In this document: in pieces, positions 10,800 to 20,589 of the stretch
Position numbering within the stretch: the stretch's first letter is position 1
How the letters are laid out: every line of letters begins with the position of its first letter
Assembly: GCA_031002005.1 (NCBI GenBank)
Contig: JARYHS010006964.1
Location: forward strand, 1,426,001 to 1,490,000
Direction of reading: 5' to 3'
Length of the DNA: 64,000 nt
Origin: Vandiemenella viatica
Taxonomy: Eukaryota; Arthropoda; Insecta; Orthoptera; Morabidae
Position numbers and translations under genes: made by a program
The notes under the pieces: generated by a model
The model's database searches: none
What the model was told of the DNA's origin: nothing
The model's input: the letters and a program-made list of their open reading frames with translations, nothing else

Positions 10800-10990
10800 C
10801 CCATGAAGTCATGGTGGTGGGGCGACTTCCCATCCCTCCCCTCCCCTCCCCTCTCCTCCGTGACGTCACAAGATGGCGGACCGTTACTTCCTTGACCGGC
10901 CGCTAGATGGCAGCACCTCCCAAGGGCTTAATTTCTTTGTGCGCAGACATTCCACTTCCCCAGGAGAGCTGGGAATTCCGCCGCCTGAGG
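10800..10990 (+). promoter_or_regulatory. GC-rich patch with CRE and YY1-like motifs
   Basis: A pyrimidine tract of ccctcc units is followed by tccgtgacgtcacaagatggcgga at about 10857-10880. This combines a perfect palindromic CRE (TGACGTCA) with an AAGATGGCGG motif of the YY1 type. Such combinations occur in TATA-less promoters. No convincing exon follows, and the frame at 11126-11647 is weak, so the promoter role is speculative. Confidence 0.2.
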
Positions 10991-11125
10991 CGTGTTTAAA
11001 CAGGTGCGCTCGGTGAAGGTATTAAGCGCTCGCCTGCAACTATTTCCTCAACCAAGGGATATTTCTGTTCAGGAATGTGGACGTCAGACTGGTTTCTACA
11101 CGACGTGCAGTAGCCATAGGTTGTC

Positions 11126-11647
11126 GTGTATCGTGGCGACAAAACTATGGATTCGTCTATCACTTTAGTTCCTAGTGGCCATTCCACAATGAGACGTGTG
11201 TTGCGTATACCAATTCCACCTTTACCGAGCAACATAAATATAATTAAAGTCTTATCTTCGAAGAGTTTTAATGGAGCCATTGGTTTACTATCACCAGTTG
11301 ACACCACAAGGCATCGTAGTAGCCACTTGTCGCTAGATGGCGCGGCTGTACCAATATTCCTGAAATATTTCTGTATCCCTGTCGATGTATGCCAAGGAGT
11401 CCGACAGGTTATGAAATGGCTCCATTACAGTGGGAAACAGCTTGACTGGTGTCTGTTTACCAAAAGCAGGCTCGTTATTTCACTCATAGTTGGCTGGCTG
11501 CCTTTATCAAGGGATGAGAAATATTTCAGGTATTCCTGCCTGGTGGCTGTCTGCTATAATCGTATATCAATGTGGCAAGTATTTCGAAACCATGGAGTTA
11601 TTCCCGGCGATCAGAAATATTATTTCCGTTTGCCCAGCGACAAATAG
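11126..11647 (+). other. Open frame of 173 codons, no recognised product
   Basis: This uninterrupted plus-strand frame lies outside recognised transposons. Its translation has no motif I recognise, no signal peptide, and a composition close to chance, with a repeated aatattt word family across the region. It follows a GC-rich CRE-containing patch by about 150 bases. It could be a chance frame or part of an eroded repeat. Confidence 0.15.
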
Positions 11648-11796
11648 AACCCATTATCTCTTGCGAAAGCTCTGTACACAACAAGGTGCAAATATTTCAG
11701 CACAGTAAAATATTTTCATCGGTTCTGTGTCATGATTTCATGAAATATACTTGCATTTGATGAAGCGTGAACCATTACGATATTAATAATTAAGGA

Positions 11797-11843
11797 TTGT
11801 GTCTCTGTGAATGTCATGTCCGTCCCGTTGGTGTGTCTAATTA
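11797..11843 (+). mobile_element. SINE-B body fragment
   Basis: The string ttgtgtctctgtgaatgtcatgtccgtcccg matches the body of the second SINE family (45931-46173: tgtgtgtctgtgtgaatgtcctgtccgtcc). Head and tail are missing. Confidence 0.6.
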
Positions 11844-12544
11844 GCTAGAATAAATTAATTCGCATGCAAATACTTCCTAATGATGTGAGTAACTTCAGCA
11901 CTCGTAAATTCGATCCGAGGGGGTGTGCTAGGCGAAATGAAAACATTAAGTTCTCACCCCGTGTAAATCTATATATGTATCAGTTTCTCATTGCCACAAC
12001 TATTTACCCACCCATTAAGTGTTTCCGGATAAAAGCGTCATTTGCTTCTTCTTTTTTCAACTGGTTAGGCAAGTTTAGTATATTGGGTATAAGCAAATGT
12101 TTTTACTTTTTATATATTATGTATGAGTGATGCAAGATCTACTAAAACTTTACTGATTGTAATTATTCAAGATAATTTCTGCCATGAAATATTGAAGAAA
12201 AATTTAAGATTCCATTAAATCAGAACACCCCCGCCCCTTTAATTAAATACTTAGGTCCCATCAGAGTAAATTTCAGGTTAAAATAAAGACATAGATAAAT
12301 AACATATTTCAGGCACAATTTTAAATAAATCAAAACTTGTAGCTTTTTGCAGGGAGTTGAATTTGAAAATTTTACGTCCAACTAAAACTACAGAGTTCTA
12401 ACAAACTAAATATCCTAATTTCAGAGAATAGCACACATCCTTCTTGATTGATATCATAAAAAAGCAATAGAATAATATGGGTCCTTATGAAAACAGGATG
12501 ATTAATTCTACTATAGTAAAAAAAAACAAAAAACCTATGAATTA
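11844..12544. other. AT-rich intergenic sequence
   Basis: Nothing is recognisable here. It lies downstream (minus strand) of the four-exon gene at 12545-13657. Confidence 0.5.
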
Positions 12545-12567
12545 TTATATTTTTTATTTTAAAAAAT
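12545..12567 (-). terminator. Possible poly(A) signal of the four-exon gene
   Basis: Just past the stop codon the minus strand reads ttttttaaaataaaaaat, containing AATAAA about 12-17 nt after the stop. The surroundings are AT-rich, so chance occurrence is likely enough to keep confidence low. Confidence 0.35.
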
Positions 12568-13576
12568 CTATTCATCAATAATTATTACATCATTGTTATT
12601 TATAAAACTTGGCACATTTATCAGATAAGTACTTCTTTCTATGCTATCTAATCTTGTTAAAACGGTTTCTATATCATCGTCCTCATTTTCTGTATCTGAC
12701 TCAATCCATTTATTGGCCGTGACTGAAAAAAAAAAAAAATTACACCAATTATTCCTACGCTCAACCAAGCTCGAAAACAAAAGCAGGTTTACACAAGGGG
12801 AGTAACAAAAAGAAATTTGCATTGGCTGTATCACACGATTGAGATAAATTTATGAAACGTCACGAGAAATTTCAGTCAGATTGGTATTGGGGAAAGAAGA
12901 ATGACACAGTTTAAACCATTATCTTACCACTGTAGTCAGCTATGATTTGTATATCATCATCCTCGTTTTCTGTATCTGACTCAATATTAATCCATTTATT
13001 AGACGTGTCTGAAAAAAAAAGTTACACCAATTATTCCTATGCTCAACCAAGCTCGAAAACAAAAACAGGTTTACACAGGGGGAGTAACAAAAAGAAATTT
13101 GCATTGCCTGTATCACACGATTGAGATAAATTTATGAAACGTCACGAGAAATTTCAATCACATTGGTATTGGAGAAAGAAGAATGTCACAGTTTAAACCA
13201 TTAGCTTACCACTGCAGTCAGCTATGATTTGTTTATCATCATCCTCGTTTTCTGTATCTGACTCAATCCATTTATTGGCCGTGTCTGAAAAAAAAGGTTA
13301 CACCTATTATTCCTACACTCAACCAAGCTCGAAAATGAAACATACATTTTAGCAGAAAAAGAGTGTCACAGTGTGAAAATCATGAAAATTAAACAAAAAT
13401 GTTACGCTTACACAGAGGTAATATATATACAACATATACTGAAAGAAATGTAACAGCCCAAAAGAATAAAATATGTGACAGATACAAAAGAATAAAATAT
13501 TCGAAATACTTTACCCACCAGATTGTAATAGCTGAAATATCTCAGCGAAAAGTTCATCACTCATAACAAAAGGCAT
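12568..13576 (-). CDS. Predicted four-exon gene with duplicated internal exon, unknown function
   Basis: I predict a spliced minus-strand gene with coding exons 13576-13519 (58 nt), 13284-13210 (75), 13008-12928 (81) and 12722-12568 (155), totalling 369 nt or 122 residues plus stop. All three introns (234, 201, 205 bp) are GT-AG, phase 1, with poly-T/CAG acceptors and donors GTGGGT, GTAAGC and GTAAGA. Exon 1 encodes MPFVMSDELFAEIFQLLQS. Exons 2 and 3 are duplicates of an acidic module (NKWIESDTENEDDD then IIADxS). Exon 4 starts with the same module and continues to a unique hydrophobic/asparagine-rich tail ending IIIDE. No known domain, signal peptide or membrane segment is seen. The consistent phase, frame and flanking promoter argue for a real gene, but transcription is untested. 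Confidence 0.6.
12650..13325 (-). repeat. Tandem exon-intron repeat, ~282-bp unit, about 2.4 copies
   Basis: Units begin at about 12672, 12953 and 13236, counted from the shared word atcatcatcctcgttttctg, giving a 281-283-bp period. Each holds one acidic exon and its upstream intron, including the shared ctcaaccaagctcgaaaa and gagtaacaaaaagaaatttgc words. Intron sequence is nearly as conserved as exon sequence, so the duplication is recent. Confidence 0.9.
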
Positions 13577-13620
13577 TTTTAGCTATCTTGGGAACTGGTA
13601 CGATTCAACAAAATTTACAG

Positions 13621-13657
13621 CACTGACCACCGTGCCGGACGACCGAGGAAATTTATA
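13621..13657 (-). promoter_or_regulatory. TATA box and initiator of the four-exon gene
   Basis: On the minus strand TATAAAT occupies 13657-13651 and TCAGTG, a match to the arthropod initiator TCAKTY, occupies 13626-13621. Taking A at 13624 as +1 puts TATA at -33. The predicted start codon at 13576 follows a 48-nt leader. Spacing fits a canonical arthropod core promoter. Confidence 0.5.
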
Positions 13658-14520
13658 CCCACCTACCAGGGATTGCAAAATTCGATTTGTACACAGTAGG
13701 CAGATAGGTGAGGAGGGGGGGGGGGGGGGTGTTATCCGCTGTATAAAGATGAATATAGTACAGCCAGTTTATTGCACTTGTTTCCAAATAAATACTCGGC
13801 TTAAAATATATCTTATTTTCATTTTTCAAGTCGCACTTCATCTTGGAGACTGTTGTTTTAAACACTTAACAAATGATCAGGCGGTTTACTACTAATACTG
13901 GATCATCGAAACTTTCACGTTGTAGTTTGACACGTGACTAATGAACCTTTGTTTGATTTCTTATTACAATTTATAATTCAGTACATGATTAGTGCAGACT
14001 TTTGTGATGGTCATTAGTATCGAATTCAGTTCTGTGATATAGCTAATTAAAATTCACTGTAATGTATTGACACTACAGAGGGCAGAGGGATTGAGTATTT
14101 AATAAGATCCACCAGATATTACATTGCTGAGCAGTACACTGAAATCCTTTTCATACAGACATTTGGGCGTAAAGCCGTAAGCCAGAAATAGGAGCTGTAT
14201 GTGGTCCCGCTCCAATTTTTGTCTCTCTAAATCTTTTTAATGACTGAAGCCAGGTGTTTCATCGATGCTACACTAATGGAAGCATGTTATTTCGACTACG
14301 AATTCCATCTCACTCGAGGGTTTCATGTAAAATGCATGGAAATTTTATTTTAATAAAAAAAAATAGTACTACGAGCCTATGTGACTACTGTAACATCTAA
14401 AAGATAAATCCCCGGGCTGCAATTGACAGACATAAAAACTCACATATTAATTGCAAAGTCACCAGATAAATGGTGTGGCATACAACTCAGTACTTAACCA
14501 CATTTATTTCATGTATGAAC
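13658..14520. other. Unassigned region upstream of the four-exon gene
   Basis: A G run occupies about 13715-13730. The rest is AT-rich with no gene or named repeat that I can support. Confidence 0.4.
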
Positions 14521-14523
14521 TAA

Positions 14524-14665
14524 AATCGCGGACTTCGATAAATTACCGTTTTTCGGACGAATTACCGGTTTTTTTTTCTACCGGGACCTATTATCGGTAA
14601 TCGCGTATATAGGAACGAATACCGGAATTTCAAAGCGGGCGAAAGCGGTTATGTGTGCCAGTAAA
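14524..14665 (+). repeat. Direct repeat, left copy (taccgg-rich)
   Basis: The stretch with ctaccgggacctattatcgg, accggaatttcaaagcgggcgaaagcgg and gtgccagtaaaaacacgggtgc recurs at 15135-15285 in the same orientation, about 610 bp away. Density of taccgg/ccggta words suggests the subterminal part of a DNA transposon. No transposase lies between. Confidence 0.55.
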
Positions 14666-15134
14666 AACACGGGTGCTCATCACACCCAACTGATTACATC
14701 TACATAGGTGACCACTGATGGAGAAATCTCAAGTAGACTCCTACCATCATAATTACACACATAACCACACAGGTACACGCATACACACATATGTCCTTGC
14801 ATATACCACAATTTCATAAGTTACCACATACATACAAGTAACTGCAGGAAAGGGACCCGACACACGACGTCCACACTGAGGTGTTACATGATAGGCAGAT
14901 GATAACATGTCTTTCCAATACACCTCAGTGCTCACCACACTTACTTGATTTTTAATGTGCCATCAGTATAGCTGGTGGCTGGAACTAAACACTTGGCAAT
15001 GTTTGGTCAATAGTCATTTCTTAATAGCAGCTCATCAAAGACAAATTTTGTGCCAACCTGCCCAGGCGGGAGCGGGGAGAGGGGGCCTCCCTATGTGACA
15101 GCGGACAGAAATACCGCAATACGCCGGTCTAAAA
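14666..15134. other. Sequence between the taccgg direct repeats
   Basis: A stretch with many acacac/cacata words lies near 14750-14830, followed by unassigned sequence. No coding region was found. Confidence 0.4.
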
Positions 15135-15285
15135 GCGCGGGCCGCGATGGTTTACCGGAGTTTCCCTACCGGGGCCTATTACCGTTAACCGCATTTTTAG
15201 GACCGCGTTGAAGACCGGAATTTCATTGCGCTCGAAAGCGGTAATAGGTGCCGGTATACCGAAATACAAAAACACGATGCACATG
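15135..15285 (+). repeat. Direct repeat, right copy (taccgg-rich)
   Basis: This matches 14524-14665 through taccggggcctattaccgttaaccgc, gaccggaatttcattgcgctcgaaagcggtaat and aaaacacgatgc. It is followed at once by the outer edge of the J2/J1 inverted arm. Confidence 0.55.
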
Positions 15286-15373
15286 CAGGTTGCTGGTTGA
15301 CATTTCCTCTATATGTGGTAGATGTTGTATGTCTTCTCGTATGGTATGTCCTGATATAGGCGTTTTTTTATTA

Positions 15374-17110
15374 TTATTGTTGAAAAATCTTCAGTGGTCT
15401 GTTATGTGGTCCAACATCCATCTGATAATTTCCAAGCTCGTTAACCAATGGATTTTTAGATATATAACATTGTTTGTAGAACTTTTTCGCAAGCTCGCGG
15501 AACCGATCTTTCAACATTGGTAAATTTGCAGCTTCATGCAGGGCAGAGGTAGGAAACCTTGTGTCAAGATGTAAGGCTCTCTTCAGAGCTCTGTTTTGTA
15601 TTGTTTGCAGGCGGCGATGATGTGTCGCGGCCGCGTATCCCCACACTGGACAGGCGTCGTACTCGAGTATCCGTCTGACCAATGAGCAGTAAAGACGCAC
15701 ACCCATAGATGCTGCGAGATTGCTGTCCCTGTTCAAAATTGGATACAAGGCTTGTAGTCTGGCACTAGCTCTTTTCCGAACATCTTCAACGTGTGCACGC
15801 CACGTCAGTCTACTGTCGAGTGTCACACCGAGATAGCGGGCTGTTCTGGCCCATGGTATGATTTTCCCATTTAACTGAAGCTTAAGGTCAGGTTGAATTC
15901 GCTGACGAGGTCCCAATCTTCTGGTGAGCATAATTGCTTGAGTTTTGGCAGGGTTGATTTCAATCCGCCACCGCCTCGCCCAAGCTACTGCCTTCTGCAG
16001 GACTTCCTGCAAGCGGAGGGTGATTACTGTCCTGCTGTGGCTGCTGGTAAAGAACGCCGAATCATCAGCGTAGGTGGCAGTATGGACAGTTAGCTGAGTT
16101 GGCACGTCAGCAGTATAGAGTGAGTATAAGGTCGGTCCTAACACCAAGCCTTGAGGAACACCTGCCATGATTAGTCGTCGAGATGAAAGTTCTGCGCCAA
16201 CTCGTACGCACAAGGACTACAGCAACTTGATTAAATGACGTGAGAATCCTTGGTCATATAATTTCTTCAGGAGTTCAGAGTGCCAGACTAAATCAAAGGC
16301 TCGTGTTATATCTAAAAGCACCAGGCCACAATATTCCTCGTCGCAGCCTCTGTAACTCTCATCAGCTGTTGGATGGTCGAGTGGCCACCACGGAACCCTA
16401 GTTGGTGGTGGGGAATAATGCCGAATCGTTCGATGTGATGGTTTAGGCACCTGAGCAGGAGACGCTCAAACACCTAGCTGACTGCTGGCAGCAAGCTGAT
16501 AGGGCGATAATTTTGTGGCAAGCTTGGTTCCTTCCCACTCTTATGAACTGGAACAACCTCCGCGTGTTTCCACTGTCGTGGGTATGTCTTGGTCTGAATT
16601 ATGGTGTTGAAAAGCTTAGCAAGATAGTTTCCAGCTACCGGCGGAAGTTTCTTGAGTCACATATTTCCAATCTCATCAGGATTCGTGGCTTTATGCGGAT
16701 GCCGTCTGGCTACACAGCTGAGGATGTCCCGAGGAATAACAAGCTCGATATCGTGCACTTTATCATTCCCTGCCTCAAGGAGAGCATTTAGACGACAGTT
16801 CACGATGGCCACCTGTTCAACGTCTCCTTGAGATGGTTGAAAGTTTCTTTCGAACACATCCGCCAGGACATTTGCTTAGTCTGCAGAGCGGTAAATGACG
16901 CCGCGCTCTCCTTGGAGAGATGGATGTCTACTCCGTTTCTTGGTGAACCAACTAGTATGCGATCAGAGTGTTTCATCTTCCAGACGTAACATCGAGAGGC
17001 GGGATTCCCACTCCCGATTTCATGCTCCAATTGAGACACCTTCAGTTCTCGCTGGAGGCGATTTGTCAACGTGAGTCTGCATTGGTGTCGTAGCTGTAGT
17101 AACATTAAGC
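15374..17110 (-). pseudogene. J2 Jockey-type reverse transcriptase, 3' half (left arm)
   Basis: This is the 3' half of a Jockey-clade LINE. The frame 16213-15374 encodes AGVPQGLVLGPTLYSLYTADVP, the catalytic TYADDSAF box, ARRWRIEINPAKTQAIMLTRR, RYLGVTLDSRLTWRAHV and the C-terminal RALKRALHLDTRFPTSALHEA segment, ending in a TAA-rich tail (15362-15378). Frames 16450-16217 and 17105-16657 give upstream parts including LDITRAFDLVWH and the LPPxHPHKAT region. The TAG at 16219-16217 after HLIKLL is shared with the copies at 30138 and 42041. The 5' half of the element is absent, and the sequence meets J1 head-to-head near 17110-17290. Confidence 0.85.
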
Positions 17111-17289
17111 CAAATATGAAAGCGGGTAATTAGATTACTGCAAGGCACACAGGACCGAACCATATTTGGGTATTATAGCGGTCCAGACATAATGTTACCA
17201 AGTAGGCTGCCCCTGGCTAGACCGTTCCTCCAGGGGAACCCCTCTCCGCTCCAAGCTGGTAGCCCTATATAATAGACTACCGTGCGGCA
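17111..17289 (+). other. Head-to-head junction between J2 (minus) and J1 (plus)
   Basis: Between the J2 linker and the J1 coding start lies about 180 bp, probably J1 5' UTR and promoter. It contains ccaaatatgaaagcgggtaattag, gtattatagcggtccagacat and ctccaagctggtagccctatataat. The same junction occurs inverted at 29070-29240 and again at 40990-41160 with about 95% identity by eye, so it arose once and was copied. Confidence 0.65.
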
Positions 17290-19228
17290 GCTTCAGCGCC
17301 ACACGCACAGCCCCCGTCAGCAGCAGCACGAGCAGCCCGGGCGCACGTCGAAGCTATGCCACGTGGATTCCAGATTATTCTTATTGACTTGGAAGGATGC
17401 CAGTATGAGGGGCAGAGGCGGATTGTCTCATCCATGAGGGCCAGTGACTTTATCGCAGCTCACAATAAAGAATATTTCCAGCTATGAAAAAGAAGACTGG
17501 CACCTAACAATCGAGAGAGAAGGACTTTGGCTGTAAAGGTCCACCTCGAAGACATAAACTTCGTGTATGACCTGCCTAGCACTTACAAGAACTTCATGAA
17601 GTGTCTTACCAGCAGGGAACACATCCACCTCGTCAAGCAGAGGATCACCAAGGACAACCCAAGCTGGTCTGCGGTCTGGCCTGAGGCACTGGTGTTCCCA
17701 ATACTCTGGGGACTGGATTCGACCTACAAAACCGTATAGTTGTGCTCAAACTACGACTCCACGCCATACCATACCAGCGCTGAGAATTACTACCAGATGA
17801 TGGACCGCAAGATGGCGTCGAACCACCACAAGATGAAACAACACAAAACAATGAAGAGGGCACATCAGAGGAGACGCTGCAGGTTAATGGTGGGCCGGAA
17901 GAGCGACCGGTCATGCCAATGACGGCATGGTATGATGGGAACTACGTGGGGCTGATACAAAAGCTCTACGAGGAAACGTCTGACCTCATCCTCGCCATCC
18001 CAGTCAAGGATGGACTGAGGCTGCTCCCGCAGCATCCTCAACAACTGCTACGTCTGCGCCAGTTCTTACAAGAAAACGGGTTTGACCAAGCCCCTCAGCT
18101 GCCCAGGAGGCCTGCTATACTGGTTGTCCGGGGACTAACGAGCGACACCCCGGAGGAAGCAGTCGCCAAAGATCCAAGTAGCTGTGGGATTGCAACCCTC
18201 GCAGTCCACCAGTTGCGGCGCCCGGGCTTAGACGATCACCTCTCGTTGTACAACGTCCAGCCAGCGGAAGTTGTACCGCGGGAGAAACGCCCTTCCGAGC
18301 TGCTCGGACACAAGGTCCGGGTGTGACACATGAAGAAGCCGCCGCTCGCACTCACTCAGTGCTACCGGTGCAATAATTTCGGACACCTAACCCGAAACTG
18401 CACTGGGGTGCAGAGGTGTTTGCGATGCGGTGAAAATCGCAGGGTGGCGGAATACCTGCAACCCAGGGATGCAACTACACGTTGTAACTGCGTGTCAACT
18501 ACTCATGCAGCCAGTTGGGATGGGTGCCCGTTCCACCTCAGCCTCCCACCACCGAGCAGCGGTGACGCAGCTGCCGAGGAGGCTTTCACATATGAGGCCC
18601 GCTGCGGACACAGCACTCATCTCTCGGCCGACAGTGACCCCCGGAACACGTCAAAGAAGAACTGGAAGACATAGACATAGTCCCCAGGACTGTGGCCTGC
18701 TTCAAGTCAACAAAAACACATCAGGAGTTTCCTATTTTCCTTGTTGTACTAACGGATACAGTAGAAAACAGGAAAATTTACCATATGACATCTCTCTGCT
18801 CAGTCAGGATCACTACTGAAAATTTACGCACTTCACGGGGCCCAACCCAATGTTACAGATATCAAGCGGTAGGACATGTCGCTAGGCACTGCTCCATGCC
18901 ATACAAATGTGTCAAATGTGCAGGTGAACACCCTACCAGGGACTACACCGCTGTTAAGGGAGAAGCCCCTCCTAAGTGCGCACATTGTAACGGCGATTAT
19001 GTTGCGGGCTACAGGAAGTGTCTGGCATTTGCCCACTTCAATGAAAGGCAGAAGGTCAATAATGCTGCCTACGCAGATATAATGAAAAAGAAGCGCCAAC
19101 AACAACAAAAGCAGCTGTCTCAAGACGATTTTCCGGCGCTTCCAACGCAGAAAACCCAACTGCAGAACCTGCACCATAGAATGCTAACAACAGTCAACCT
19201 GCAGATAAAACTTACAGCACGGCCCTAA
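17290..19228 (+). pseudogene. J1 Jockey-type ORF1 (gag), left arm
   Basis: This is the RNA-binding ORF1 of a Jockey element, spread over several frames. An N-terminal part ends at TGA 17485-17487 (after EYFQL). A DINFVYDLPSTYKNFMKCL part ends at TAG 17737-17739. The frame 17913-18326 has a nucleic-acid-binding region before zinc knuckles (AILVVRGLTSDTPEEAV), followed by knuckle CYRCNNFGHLTRNC near 18360-18401. A second such region and a second knuckle cluster (YRYQAVGHVARHC, CVKCAGEHPTRDY, CAHCNGD) lie at 18692-19100, then a QQQQKQLSQDDFPALP linker. The two nonsense codons are shared with the copies near 28862/28610 and 40781/40525. The product would package LINE RNA; this copy is dead. Confidence 0.8.
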
Positions 19229-19504
19229 CAAAGGAAATACCTAGCCGGCCGAATAACAACCGTCGAGGGAGGAACACACCTGAAGGAAAAGACGAAAACC
19301 AGAACAAGACCACTGACCTCCAGACGGGCAGATCAGAACGCCCAGAGCACAACGAAATCACCGTCATGTTAAAAATGGTACATTCCATGCTTACAACTGT
19401 CACTACCCTAATAACAAACCTTACAGACCTTCCGCGGCAAATATCAGCTGTAGTGCAGTCGGTGGTCGTGGCCGCACAACAAAAAGTTATAATAATCGAA
19501 CAAC

Positions 19505-19589
19505 ATGGCCAGTAAGAATCACGAAATGACCATATGTAAATGGAATGCCAATGGCAATGTCTCGTTAACAAAACTCACCTAAAGCCGGG
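19505..19589 (+). pseudogene. J1 ORF2 start (endonuclease N-terminus) with internal deletion
   Basis: The ORF2 start encodes an NHEMTICKWNANG-like stretch. It then jumps directly from aatggca to tctcgttaacaaaactcacctaaagcc, whereas the copy at 26700-26820 has about 60 more bases there. The contig ends at 19589. Confidence 0.7.
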
Positions 19590-20589
19590 NNNNNNNNNNN
19601 NNNNNNNNNNNNNNNNNNNNNNNNNNNNNNNNNNNNNNNNNNNNNNNNNNNNNNNNNNNNNNNNNNNNNNNNNNNNNNNNNNNNNNNNNNNNNNNNNNNN
19701 NNNNNNNNNNNNNNNNNNNNNNNNNNNNNNNNNNNNNNNNNNNNNNNNNNNNNNNNNNNNNNNNNNNNNNNNNNNNNNNNNNNNNNNNNNNNNNNNNNNN
19801 NNNNNNNNNNNNNNNNNNNNNNNNNNNNNNNNNNNNNNNNNNNNNNNNNNNNNNNNNNNNNNNNNNNNNNNNNNNNNNNNNNNNNNNNNNNNNNNNNNNN
19901 NNNNNNNNNNNNNNNNNNNNNNNNNNNNNNNNNNNNNNNNNNNNNNNNNNNNNNNNNNNNNNNNNNNNNNNNNNNNNNNNNNNNNNNNNNNNNNNNNNNN
20001 NNNNNNNNNNNNNNNNNNNNNNNNNNNNNNNNNNNNNNNNNNNNNNNNNNNNNNNNNNNNNNNNNNNNNNNNNNNNNNNNNNNNNNNNNNNNNNNNNNNN
20101 NNNNNNNNNNNNNNNNNNNNNNNNNNNNNNNNNNNNNNNNNNNNNNNNNNNNNNNNNNNNNNNNNNNNNNNNNNNNNNNNNNNNNNNNNNNNNNNNNNNN
20201 NNNNNNNNNNNNNNNNNNNNNNNNNNNNNNNNNNNNNNNNNNNNNNNNNNNNNNNNNNNNNNNNNNNNNNNNNNNNNNNNNNNNNNNNNNNNNNNNNNNN
20301 NNNNNNNNNNNNNNNNNNNNNNNNNNNNNNNNNNNNNNNNNNNNNNNNNNNNNNNNNNNNNNNNNNNNNNNNNNNNNNNNNNNNNNNNNNNNNNNNNNNN
20401 NNNNNNNNNNNNNNNNNNNNNNNNNNNNNNNNNNNNNNNNNNNNNNNNNNNNNNNNNNNNNNNNNNNNNNNNNNNNNNNNNNNNNNNNNNNNNNNNNNNN
20501 NNNNNNNNNNNNNNNNNNNNNNNNNNNNNNNNNNNNNNNNNNNNNNNNNNNNNNNNNNNNNNNNNNNNNNNNNNNNNNNNNNNNNNNNN
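19590..20589. other. Assembly gap of exactly 1,000 N
   Basis: The round length indicates a scaffold gap of unknown true size. It separates two J1 segments in opposite orientation, so any palindrome centre lies inside it. Apparent long frames crossing it are artefacts. Confidence 0.99.

Noticed and set aside
12568..12834. Unspliced minus-strand frame of 88 codons as a single-exon gene
   Set aside because: Its N-terminal third reads through an intron, including the poly-T acceptor; the spliced model explains the three repeated modules better.
17099..17202. GTAACATTA...TAATGTTAC pair at the J2/J1 junction as a mobile-element TIR
   Set aside because: The right-arm copies read gacgtcag instead of the second word, so the symmetry is not conserved.
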